A DNA stretch of 64,000 nt from Nonomuraea polychroma (GTDB lineage Bacteria > Actinomycetota > Actinomycetes > Streptosporangiales > Streptosporangiaceae). Below are positions 52,101 to 59,136 of the stretch, piece after piece. The stretch lies in contig NZ_SAUN01000001.1 of assembly GCF_004011505.1 (NCBI RefSeq), positions 5,731,501-5,795,500 on the forward strand. The letters run 5' to 3'. The notes under the pieces were generated by a model, which saw only the letters and a program-made list of their open reading frames with translations, did not search any database and was not told the DNA's origin. Made by a program: the position numbers and the translations under genes. How positions within the stretch are numbered: position 1 is the first letter of the stretch; the number at the start of each line of letters is the position of its first letter.

Positions 52101-52113
52101 CACTGGAGGACAA
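49108..52113 (-). CDS. Glycoside hydrolase family 2 beta-galactosidase (LacZ type)
   Basis: 1001 residues from a TTG at 52113; no ATG or GTG fits the conserved start (SFEPGAGRLKPRASS at 12-26), so the unusual TTG is accepted. Domains in order: sugar-binding jelly roll (about 60-215), Ig-like (215-310), TIM barrel (310-600), second Ig-like domain, and a C-terminal bgaL small-chain domain. The acid/base Glu is in IMWSMGNECGVGD and the nucleophile Glu in MILCEYAHAMGN. It is cytoplasmic. It heads the importer and GH95 operon, and two perfect palindromes lie 133-172 bases upstream, pointing to LacI control. Confidence 0.93.
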   Translation of the reverse strand: MSSSEAPRNVSSFEPGAGRLKPRASSASSARSLSLDGDWMFHLAPSLREMSDGFESLDFDDSAWSVLRVPSSWQMEGLRDHEGNLLDHGQARFGRPAYTNQIYPFPIDPPHPPDANPTGEYRRTFEVDRLEVASWVLRFEGVDSHFTVWLNGVELGWSTGSRLPTEFDVTRTLREGQNVLAVRVHQWSAASYLEDQDMWWISGIFRSVSLVERPAGAIGDHFVHADFDHQTGDGILCVESDVAAVVDIPELGLAGLPAGETVHIAGVAPWSAETPRLYAGVLRSEGESIELRIGFRTVRVVDGTITVNGSPIRFRGVNRHEWHPETGRTLALETMRADVLLMKQHNINAVRTSHYPPDSRFLDLCDEYGLWVIDECDLETHGFGQVGWDRNPSADPRWRYACLDRVQRMVERDKNHPSVIMWSMGNECGVGDNLRAMAEWARRRDSTRLIHYEGDYDSSYVDLYSRMYVDLDELELIGMGADERTVDAQADAHRRALPMILCEYAHAMGNGPGGLAEYEELFDRYPRLHGGFVWEWIDQGILQRAAEGPNAGQLFYAYGGDFGEVVHDGNFIADGLVFPDRTPSPGLVEYKAAIAPVVLSIDDGDGITLTVRSRFDHIDTSSLAFAWLLEEDGAELGGGTVEIPPVPPRGTTRVRFGDTIAELAADASGEVVLTVHALQAKERDGVPAGHEIAFSQRILAGARQQEHSRIEGLPVTVSQDGYRLGNAEFGSDGRLVMLGELPVVGPRLDLWRAPTDNDLAGPGQAQAWRELGLDRLEHRTVQVLPQEDELVVETVSMAAGREAGTRTRMIWSARPDGQLELRVHLSPVGRFDTGLATLIHDSSRVRRGTVPRLGVRLGLPGGEATLEWYGLGPGENYSDSRLAARLTRHRATVAELQTPYVRPQENGNRGAVRFAEISWQTGERLRVTAPSGVNVTLRPWTSEALDAAQHTTDLVPDGRLWLNLDLAHYGLGSASCGPDAWPAHRLYPHTCSLLVRFAPVR

Positions 52114-52245
52114 TGTTCTACCGACCCATGGAAGACGATGGAATAGGATCCGTTACCTGGTAAAACGACCCTTCGGGCAGTGAGAGCGCTGGGGCGCAGT
52201 CTCGCCTCGATGCCGTGGCGCAGGTTGCAGGAGCGGGGGCTAGAA

Positions 52246-52285
52246 TCGTGAACGTTCACGATGCGAGCGCCGTGAACGTTCACGA
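52246..52285. promoter_or_regulatory. Two LacI-family operators between GH2 and lacI
   Basis: ATCGTGAACGTTCACGAT (52246-52263) is a perfect 18-base palindrome. CGTGAACGTTCACG (52272-52285) repeats the same 14-base core with centres 24 bases apart. The central CG and A/T-rich flanks are typical of LacI-family operators. They sit between the divergent GH2 operon and the LacI gene; a third copy is at 53620. Confidence 0.85.
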
Positions 52286-52340
52286 CACTGGCGTGAAACA
52301 CAACCTAAACATCGGTGGTTTGCCTGTCAATAGTCAGGGT

Positions 52341-52420
52341 TCAGGCAGACTCACGCCACAGAAGCCGCGGCCGGACGACGTGCCGGACGGCTTCGTCTCC
52401 CCGAAGTTGATCTCGGCGTG
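52341..52420 (-). pseudogene. C-terminal fragment of a second LacI-family regulator
   Basis: Minus strand reads LRGDEAVRHVVRPRLLWRES then Ala and a stop at 52341-52343. This is the usual tail of LacI repressors; the intact repressor next door ends RRTVRPHILWRESA. Nothing upstream continues it, so it is a short remnant of another repressor that once ended here. Confidence 0.55.
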
Positions 52421-52434
52421 GTAAGGAGTTGCGG

Positions 52435-52584
52435 ATGGAGGCGACCACGAAGCCGAGCGCGACCACGAAGCCGAGCGCGCCCGCCGAGCCGCAGGTCGTC
52501 GCGGGTGGCGACGGCTTGCGGCCCGTCCCGTCAGTACCATCGGCTCAGGCAACGAACCTAGGACGGCGATGGCGAAACGAGTGA
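52435..52584 (+). CDS. Possible leader ORF overlapping lacI
   Basis: ATG 52435 follows AAGGAG by 7 bases, a better ribosome site than that of lacI itself. The 49-residue frame (EATTKPSATTKPSAPAEPQ ...) overlaps the first 16 bases of lacI in another frame. Its start contains an 18-base tandem repeat. It could be a coupling leader, the remains of a linker region, or chance. Confidence 0.35.
   Translation: MEATTKPSATTKPSAPAEPQVVAGGDGLRPVPSVPSAQATNLGRRWRNE
52441..52476 (+). repeat. 18-base tandem repeat
   Basis: GCGACCACGAAGCCGAGC occurs twice in a row without change, encoding ATTKPS twice if the leader frame is translated. Confidence 0.8.
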
Positions 52585-53564
52585 CGATCAACGATGTGGC
52601 CCAGGCCGCCGGGGTCTCCCGGCAGACCGTGACCCGGGCCATCAACGACATGGGAGAGATCAACGAACAGACCAAGCAGCGCGTGCTGGAAGCCTGCCAA
52701 CGACTCGGATACCGGCCGAGCCGCTTCGCCCGCAACCTGGTCGTGCGGAAAAAGACCCGCGCGATGGGCTATTTAGTGGCCTCCTTCCGTAATCCGTACT
52801 TCACCGAGATCGCCGGCGACCTGCTCAACGCCGCGGCCGAGCGCGGCTGGCACGTGGTGATGGCCTCCACGGAAACGGAGGATGAAGCGAGCGCGCTCGA
52901 CATGCTGTCAGGCCAGGTGGACGTGTTCATGGGGCACTTCATGCAGGACGACGACGACCTCATCAAGGCCTGCCGCGGCATCCCGCTCGTGATGCTGGAG
53001 CGGGCCGGCAGCCTGCCCGGCATGCACTCCGTCGAAGTCGACATCCGCGAAGGCGTGCGTGAAGCGATCGAGGCTCTTCGCGGCAAGGGCGCGCGGCGCA
53101 TCGGCATGATCGATTCCGCCTACTCGCTGCGTACCTCCCCCACCTACGTGTCCTCGCCGCGGCGTGGGTACTTCGAGGAGTTCGCCGGGACCGGGTCGGC
53201 GGAGATGGTCGTCGTCGGCGAGGAATCGATGGCCGGCGGCGGTCAGGCGTTCGCCAAACTCGTCGGCGCCCATCCGGACACGGACGCGGTACTCGTCTTC
53301 AACGACCTCATGGCGATCGGCGCGGTGCAGGCCTCGCACGCACTCGGCATCGACGTGCCCGGAAAGGTGAGGATCTGCGGCATCGACGGTCTCACCCTGG
53401 GCGAGGCCGTGCATCCGACGTTGACGACGATATCCATCGATCGCCACGCGCTGGTGAGCAACGCCCTAGACCTCGCCGACGCGCTGGCCACAGCCGACTT
53501 CGGCGAGCTGCCACCCATGCGGCGTACGGTGCGCCCGCATATTCTTTGGCGCGAATCCGCTTGA
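52569..53564 (+). CDS. LacI-family repressor of the galactoside genes
   Basis: 331 residues from ATG 52569, with AGGACGG upstream. DNA-binding domain: VTINDVAQAAGVSRQTVTRA, then INEQTKQRVLEACQRLGYRP. The sensor domain begins AMGYLVASFRNPYFTEIAGD, with ICGIDGLTLGEAVHPTLTTI and the usual tail RPHILWRESA. Perfect palindromes lie upstream of it, before the divergent GH2 operon and before the downstream GH2 remnant. The simplest reading is that it represses all three and is released by a galactoside or L-fucose-type sugar. Confidence 0.93.
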   Translation: MAKRVTINDVAQAAGVSRQTVTRAINDMGEINEQTKQRVLEACQRLGYRPSRFARNLVVRKKTRAMGYLVASFRNPYFTEIAGDLLNAAAERGWHVVMASTETEDEASALDMLSGQVDVFMGHFMQDDDDLIKACRGIPLVMLERAGSLPGMHSVEVDIREGVREAIEALRGKGARRIGMIDSAYSLRTSPTYVSSPRRGYFEEFAGTGSAEMVVVGEESMAGGGQAFAKLVGAHPDTDAVLVFNDLMAIGAVQASHALGIDVPGKVRICGIDGLTLGEAVHPTLTTISIDRHALVSNALDLADALATADFGELPPMRRTVRPHILWRESA

Positions 53565-53574
53565 CAGCCACGCC

Positions 53575-53637
53575 TTGACACATGTGCACCCGCTCTTTAC
53601 GGTGATTTTTCATGGATATGCCGTGAACGTTCACGGC
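53575..53637 (+). promoter_or_regulatory. Promoter and LacI operator of the second GH2 gene
   Basis: TTGACA (53575-53580), 17-base spacer, TACGGT (53598-53603). Immediately downstream is GCCGTGAACGTTCACGGC (53620-53637), a perfect 18-base palindrome with the same core as the two sites at 52246-52285. A repressor here would block initiation. Confidence 0.8.
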
Positions 53638-53758
53638 CCTCAAGCGTCCCTTTGTGAGAGCTGTTCATCGTGCCCTTGTACTCCGTCGCAGCCCCTCGCC
53701 CGCATCGGGCTTTCCCACAGGTTCGCCTTACCGCCATCAAGCCCGGGACGGACGCGTC

Positions 53759-55685
53759 ATGATCCGTCGTAGGGATCTCATCAACAGGGCTTGGAAGTTC
53801 ACCTATGGCGACCCCGCCGGCGCGGTCGCCGAGGACTTCGACGACGGAGACTTCTATGACATCGGCCTGCCGCACTCCTTCGGCATCCCGTATTTCATGG
53901 AGACAGGCTTCTACGTCGGCCGCGGCATCTACCGGCGGGTGCTCCACGTACGTGCCGAGGATCTCGGCACGCATCTCGCGCTGGTACACGCTGGAGCAGC
54001 GCCTGGTCCAGGGCGAGCGCTGCCTGGACCAGGCCGTCACCGCCTTCGGGGTGCGCACCGTCGAGTTCACCGCCGACAGGGGCTTCTTCCTCAACGGTGA
54101 GCACCTGCCGATCCACGGCGCCAACGTGCACCAGGATCGCGCCGGGTGGTGCGACGCGGCGACCCACAGCGGCATCGGCCGCGACGTCGCCCTGATCCGC
54201 GAGAGCGGCATGAACTTCATCCGCGGCGCGCACTACCCCCACCACGACCAGTTCGCCGCCGAGTGCGACCGCCAGGGCGTACTGTTCTGGTCAGAGCTGT
54301 GCTTCTGGGGCATCGGCGGGCAGAACGCCGAAGGGTTCTGGAACGCCAGCGCCTACCCGCCGCACGAGGCCGACCGCGCGGAATTCGAAGACAGTTGCCT
54401 TCGCGCGATGACGGAGATGATCCGCGTCAACCGCAACCACCCCAGCATCGTCGCGTGGAGCACCGGCAACGAGGTGTTCTTCAGCGACGACGAGGTGATC
54501 CCGCAAGCCAAGGACCTGACCCGGCGCCTGGTCGAGCTCGTCCACGACCTCGACCCCACCCGGCCGGCCGCGGTGGGCGGTGCGCAGCGCCGCGGCTTCG
54601 ACGAGCTCGGCGATGTGGCCGGCTACAACGGCGACGGGGCGTCGCTCTATCACAAGCCGCCGTGGCCCAACCTGGTCTCCGAGTACGGCAGCGTCATCGA
54701 GGACCGCCCCGGCACCCACGGCCCGCGGTACGGCCATGGTGTCGACACCCCGCACGCCTGGCGGTCGGGCATCGCCCTCTGGTGCGGCATCCACCACGGC
54801 AGCATCGTGCCCGACATGGGGCGCATGGGCTTCATCGACTACTTCCGCCTCCCACTGCGGTCCTGGTACTGGTACCGCCGCGAGCTTCGAGGCGTCGAGC
54901 CGCCCCCGTGGCCGCTCCCGGGCACCGCGACCGCACTGCGGTTGAGCGCGGACCGCATGACGATCGCCACCGACGGCACCGACGACACCCAGGTCATGGT
55001 GGAACTCGTCGACGCGTCGGGCAACGTCGTCGCCGACGAGCGCCCGGTCCGCATCGAGGTCGTCGAGGGCGGCGGCATCTTCCCCACCGGAACCTCGATC
55101 ACGCTGTCCCCCGACAACCGCGGCCTGCTCGACGGGGTCGGCGCGATCGAGTTCCGCTCCTACTTCGCCGGCCCGAACACGCTGCGGGCCAGCGCGGACG
55201 GTCTGCCCCCGGCGGAGCTGACCATCGAGGCCGTCGGCGGGGAACGATGGCGTGGCCAGCCTCGCCGCCTGTCCCCAGGCCCGCCCTCGATGTCGTTCCT
55301 TCCCTCCTCCGACGCCCCGCGCCTGCTGTCGGCCAAGCGGCCCGTCTTCAGCAGCGGCTCGGTGGCCGACCGTCCGGCGCACCTGGTCACCGACTACTCC
55401 ACCGGGGAGGGCTGGGTCAGCGCCACGAACGAGCCGGGTGCCTGGATCCGCGTCGACCTCGAGGGCCTGTGGCAAGTAGACACCGTCACGGTTCTCCTGG
55501 GCGAGCCGGACGCCGTGCCGTACCGACTGGAGGTCTCCGATGGCCAGGCCGCCGAGGAGGTGGCCACCGGCACCACCGACCGCCGGTTGTCGTTCGACCT
55601 GCGAGGCCGCGCCCTGCACGCAGTGAAGCTCGTGTTCCCTGAGGCTCCGGCCGAGATCAAGGAGGTGCGAGTCCATGGTCGCTGA
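53759..55685 (+). pseudogene. Second GH2 beta-galactosidase gene, frameshifted with internal deletion
   Basis: ATG 53759 opens the N-terminal domain (INRAWKFTYGDPAGAVAEDF, YDIGLPHSFGIPYFMETGFY). At about 53980-54000 the reading moves by one base, and roughly 130 residues expected for the end of that domain and the Ig-like domain are missing. The rest is uninterrupted: FTADRGFFLNGEHLPIHGAN, acid/base Glu in SIVAWSTGNEVFF, nucleophile Glu in NLVSEYGSV, and a C-terminal discoidin-like domain to 55685. The catalytic barrel is intact but cannot be translated from the native start. A sequencing error cannot explain the missing segment. Confidence 0.75.
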
Positions 55686-55879
55686 CCGCCCCCGGATTCC
55701 GGCTGAATCGGCTCCGGCACCGGCAGCGACGAGGAGACCGAGAACTCCTGATCAGCAATGGCAGAAGTGGATTCGGCCATGAGAAAGGAGGATTGCCGCC
55801 ATCGTTCCGCATCTCACTGGCTCATACAGCCCTTGAAGAACCGAGGGAGTAATTCTGCATGTCCAGAAACTTGGACACG

Positions 55880-56291
55880 ACGAGCGGGGACGGCGGGAAA
55901 ACGCCTGGGCAATCTTGACCCCGCTCGGCAGATCACCATCGGGTCCACGATGTTCCAGCGCCCACCGCCACGCCGCCCGCTGCAACATCCGACCCCCGCC
56001 ATTGCGATCAGGAGGAACACCGTCCTCGTCCAGTAGGACGTCAGGTTGCTCGTCTTCCCCACTTCCGGAGCTGACCATGCTGGCGTCAGCTGGGCCCTTC
56101 ACGGCGTAGTGGCCTGGTGCCCCATCATGCCGTCCACCGCGAGCCGGATCAGCGTCGCCCCCAGCGAGCTCTCACCGTGTCGCAGTGCCAGCTCGTACAT
56201 GTGCCGATAGGACACGGCAGCTGCGATGCCGGCCACCAGCACCACCGACAAGGTGGTCGTCCATCGAATCAACGCATCGGCAGAGATCGCA
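55880..56291 (-). pseudogene. DUF2637 plasmid-transfer (Spd-type) protein remnant
   Basis: Minus strand near 56290-56100: ISADALIRWTTTLSVVLVAG, then IAAAVSYRHMYELALRHGES and LIRLAVDGMM, the membrane part of DUF2637 proteins of actinomycete conjugative elements. A premature stop follows at 56099. In another frame the C-terminal part survives: LQRAAWRWALEHRGPDGDLP, SGVKIAQAFSRRPR. The middle is deleted. It lies beside two tRNA genes, the usual insertion sites of such elements. From 55686 to 55879 I see nothing else. Confidence 0.6.
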
Positions 56292-56311
56292 AAAGTTCCC
56301 CTATAAGTGGG

Positions 56312-56386
56312 TGCCGCCCCAGGGATTCGAACCCTGAACCTCCGCCTCCTGAAGACGGCGCCTCTTGCCTGTTGGGCCAGAGCGGC
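56312..56386 (-). tRNA. tRNA with CAG anticodon (Leu-type), short variable arm
   Basis: 75 bases. The acceptor GCCGCTC pairs with GGGCGGC (one G-U), discriminator A. The T arm is CAGGG-TTCGAAT-CCCTG. The only fold with a good anticodon stem is CCGTC-TTCAGGA-GGCGG, placing CAG (reads CUG, Leu) with G37. The D loop is long (12 bases) and the variable region only about 5 bases, whereas bacterial tRNA-Leu normally has a long variable arm. A TCA (selenocysteine) reading gives no stem. CCA is not encoded. Confidence 0.7.
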
Positions 56387-56478
56387 TGAGCCCCGGGCTG
56401 GGCTGGCGTGGGCCTGGCCCGGGGCGAGGGCGTGGTCCGGCCGGGGGGCGCCATTCCCGTCGGCCAGGCCGTGGCCCG

Positions 56479-56500
56479 CGGCCCTTTTCTTTCAGGGCCG
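56479..56500 (-). terminator. Terminator after tRNA-Pro
   Basis: CGGCCC, ten-base A/T-rich loop, GGGCCG directly downstream of the tRNA-Pro 3' end on the minus strand. It separates the two tRNA transcripts. Confidence 0.55.
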
Positions 56501-56503
56501 TCG

Positions 56504-56578
56504 TCCGAGTGGCAGGATTCGAACCTGCGATGCTCCTGCTCCCAAGGCAGGCGGGCCACCAAGCTACCCCACACTCGG
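56504..56578 (-). tRNA. tRNA-Pro (anticodon TGG)
   Basis: 75 bases. Acceptor CCGAGTG/CACTCGG, discriminator A. D arm GGGT...GCCC. Anticodon arm CCTGC-CTTGGGA-GCAGG with anticodon TGG. T arm GCAGG-TTCGAAT-CCTGC. All stems pair fully apart from a G-U. CCA is not encoded. Confidence 0.85.
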
Positions 56579-56601
56579 ATATGGAGGTCGTGCATGAAAA
56601 G

Positions 56602-56629
56602 AGCCGCCTCGGATATGGCCGAGACGGCT
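56602..56629 (-). terminator. Terminator of the mscS gene
   Basis: AGCCGTCTCGG, loop CCATAT, CCGAGGCGGCT as read on the minus strand: 11-base stem with one G-U, followed by CTTTTC. It lies about 170 bases after the MscS stop. Confidence 0.7.
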
Positions 56630-56796
56630 TTCGCGGTAATCCTTGGGGACTATCCGGAAAGCCGGCGGGGCGGCAGCTCGGGGAGGGGCGCGGGCGGCCA
56701 CGTGGTGCTCAGGTCGCGCATTCTCGCCGCCTTCCTCTGGTTGCTTTCTCGGGTGGACGATTACTACGGTAAACCGGCGATCGGGGCGCGTGCCAC

Positions 56797-57876
56797 CTAT
56801 TTATTTTCCGTGTGCTCCCAGGCCAGGCCGACTCTGGTCTCCGGGGTTTCGACGCGGAAGCGGGGCAGGGATTCCGGGTAGTTGTCCCTGACGTAGTCGA
56901 CGAGGAATTCGCGTACGTCACATTTCAGGTCCCAGGAGGACGGCGAGTCGGCGGCGCTCATGAGGGCGCGCAGCTCGACCAGCCCGTTGGGCAGCACGTC
57001 GGTGACCTGGAGCGTCCAGTCCTTCTGGTCCCACAGTGGGTTGCCCTGCAGGAACTCGTACAGCGCCTGGCGCAGTTGCTTCACCGGCACCGACCAGTCC
57101 ACCCGCAGGAACACCACGGCGAGCACCCGGCTGCCGTGCCGGGTCCAGTTCTCGAACGGGGTCTGGGTGAAGTAGCTGACCGGCAGGACGAGCCGGCGCT
57201 CGTCCCAGAGGCGCAGGACGACGTAGGTGAGCGTGACCTCCTCGATCCTGCCCCATTCGTCCTCGACCACGACCACGTCGTCGAGGCGCAGCGCGTCGCT
57301 GAAGGCCAGTTGGAGCCCGGCGAGCATGTTGCCGAGGGTGGGCTGGGCGGCGATGCCGACGATGGCGCCGGCGATGCCGGCCGAGGCGAGCAGCCCGGCT
57401 CCGAGGGCCCGCACCTGCGGGAAGGAGAAGAGCATCGCGCCGATGGCGACCACGATGATGATCGCGCCGGCGACCCGGCGGACCAGCGCGATCTGGGTCA
57501 TGATCCGCCGCGCCCGGCGGTTGCGCTCGCCCTCGACGTGGACGAGCCGGTCGAGGACGACGTCCGTCAGCGCGTACGTGGCCTGCACGATCAGCCAGGT
57601 GACCGCCGCGATCGTGACGAGGCCGAGCACCCGCTCGACCGTGCCGGCGAGACCCCGCTCGGACGGCGAGTCGCCGAACATGCCGGGCCCGAACACCACG
57701 TTGAACGCCAGGACGGCGGCCACCGTGAACGCGGGCCAGGTGCAGTGCTCCACCAGATGCCGGGCGAGCGCGAACTTGCGTCCGATCCTGTTCAGCATCC
57801 GGCGGACCAACTCGACCAGGATGATCGCCCCGATCACCGAGATTACGAGAATCGGCCAGTCCGACGGAGACTGCAC
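56797..57876 (-). CDS. Mechanosensitive ion channel (MscS family)
   Basis: 359 residues from GTG 57876, with GGGGG about 10 bases upstream. Four membrane helices to about residue 185. The pore helix and gate are ALGAGLLASAGIAGAIVGIA, then AQPTLGNMLAGLQLAFSDAL, followed by the beta domain DDVVVVEDEWGRIEEVTLTY and a long C-terminal cytoplasmic part. It opens under osmotic downshock to release solutes. It ends about 220 bases from the tRNA-Pro gene and has its own terminator. Confidence 0.92.
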   Translation of the reverse strand: MQSPSDWPILVISVIGAIILVELVRRMLNRIGRKFALARHLVEHCTWPAFTVAAVLAFNVVFGPGMFGDSPSERGLAGTVERVLGLVTIAAVTWLIVQATYALTDVVLDRLVHVEGERNRRARRIMTQIALVRRVAGAIIIVVAIGAMLFSFPQVRALGAGLLASAGIAGAIVGIAAQPTLGNMLAGLQLAFSDALRLDDVVVVEDEWGRIEEVTLTYVVLRLWDERRLVLPVSYFTQTPFENWTRHGSRVLAVVFLRVDWSVPVKQLRQALYEFLQGNPLWDQKDWTLQVTDVLPNGLVELRALMSAADSPSSWDLKCDVREFLVDYVRDNYPESLPRFRVETPETRVGLAWEHTENK

Positions 57877-57893
57877 GCTAATGCCCCCTTTGT

Positions 57894-58907
57894 CTAGAAC
57901 GTCTCGTCAAAGGTCACATTGCCCTCAACCGCCACTTGGTAAGCGGAGACACGCCGTTCGAAGAAGTTCGCCAGCTCCTGGACGTCCTGCAGCTCCATGA
58001 ACGCGAAGGGGTTGGCCGAGCCGTAGCGGCGGGGCAGGCCCAGCCTGGCGAGGCGCTGGTCGGCGACGTACTCGAGGTACTGGCGCATCTGGTCCACGCT
58101 CATGCCGGGCATACCGGCTCCGCACAGGTCCGCGGCGAAGGCCAGCTCGGCGGCCACGGCCTCCTCCAGCATGGCGGTGACCTGCTTGCCCAGCTCGTCG
58201 TCGAACAACGACGGCTCCTCGGCCCGGACCGTGTCCACCACGCTGAAGGCGAACTCCATGTGCATGGACTCGTCCCTGAACACCCAGTTCGTGCCGGTGG
58301 CCAGGCCGCCGAGGAGGCCTCGGGAGCGGAACCAGTACACGTAGGCGAAGGCGCCGTAGAAGAACAGGCCCTCGATGCAGGCGGCGAAGCAGATGAGGTT
58401 GAGGAGGAACTGGCGGCGCTCGGCAGCGGTTTCCAGGCGGTCCAGGCCGTTGATCGAGTCGATCCACTTGAAGCAGAATTCCGCCTTGTCGCGGATCGAG
58501 GGGATGTGCTCGATGGCGGCGAACGCCTTCACCCGCTCGTCGAGGTCGGGGAGGTAGGTGTCGAGCAGCGTCAGGTAGAACTGCACGTGCACGGCTTCCT
58601 CGAACAGCTGCCTGCTGAGGTAGAGGCGGGCCTCCGGAGCGTTGACGTGCTGGTAGAGGTTGAGCACCAGGTTGTTGGCCACGATGGAGTCGCCGGTGGC
58701 GAAGAACGCGACCAGGCGGTTGATGAGGTGCCGCTCCTGCGGCGTCATCTTCGCGAGGTCGGCGATGTCTGTGTGCAGGTCCACCTCCTCCACCGTCCAC
58801 GTGTTCCGGATGGCGGCGCGGTAGCGCTCGTAGAAGTCCGGATAACGCATCGGGCGGAGCGTGAGGTCCATTCCGGGGTCGAGCAGCAACGCTTTCTCCT
58901 CAAACAT
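57894..58907 (-). CDS. nrdB: Ribonucleotide reductase class I, small (R2) subunit
   Basis: 337 residues from ATG 58907, with GAAGAAG upstream. The diiron ligands lie in helices with the E ... ExxH pattern: LYLSRQLFEEAVHVQFYLTL and, later, FRDESMHMEFAFSVVD. The C terminus ends GNVTFDETF, the acidic tail that docks on the large subunit. It generates the radical for dNTP synthesis. It is separated from nrdA, which is upstream on the same strand, by a 229-base gap holding an 85-base tandem duplication. Confidence 0.93.
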   Translation of the reverse strand: MFEEKALLLDPGMDLTLRPMRYPDFYERYRAAIRNTWTVEEVDLHTDIADLAKMTPQERHLINRLVAFFATGDSIVANNLVLNLYQHVNAPEARLYLSRQLFEEAVHVQFYLTLLDTYLPDLDERVKAFAAIEHIPSIRDKAEFCFKWIDSINGLDRLETAAERRQFLLNLICFAACIEGLFFYGAFAYVYWFRSRGLLGGLATGTNWVFRDESMHMEFAFSVVDTVRAEEPSLFDDELGKQVTAMLEEAVAAELAFAADLCGAGMPGMSVDQMRQYLEYVADQRLARLGLPRRYGSANPFAFMELQDVQELANFFERRVSAYQVAVEGNVTFDETF

Positions 58908-58910
58908 CTT

Positions 58911-59080
58911 CTTCGTCTTTTACGGTCGCCCAGCGTCACCGCACGCGCCGCACCGGGCTTGGGTCTGTCATGGCCGGTCGTGAAGGCGGGCTTAGATTCT
59001 TCTTTTACGGCCGGCCGGCTTACCCGCACGCGCCGTCACTGGCTTCCATCTGTCATGGCCGGTCGTGAAGGCTCACGGGG
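58911..59080. repeat. 85-base imperfect tandem duplication between nrdA and nrdB
   Basis: Two units of 85 bases, 58911-58995 and 58996-59080. Shared blocks at exactly 85-base spacing include CTTTTACGG (58917/59002), CGCACGCGCCG and TGTCATGGCCGGTCGTGAAG (58966/59051). The rest has diverged, so the duplication is old. It is transcribed as part of the nrdA-nrdB spacer. Confidence 0.8.
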
Positions 59081-59136
59081 TGCGCGCCGTTACGAGCGCA
59101 TCGTTGGCCGCGTTCTTCGGTGAAGCGGTCACTAAG

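Noticed and set aside
52153..52163. TTACCTGGTAA, an 11-base palindrome in the GH2 leader
   Set aside because: Could be a GntR-type site, but it is single, short and no regulator nearby suits it. The LacI palindromes explain the region better.
56312..56386. Reading the first tRNA as selenocysteine tRNA (TCA)
   Set aside because: That placement leaves the anticodon stem unpaired, and the gene lacks the long extra arm and 8-base acceptor of tRNA-Sec.
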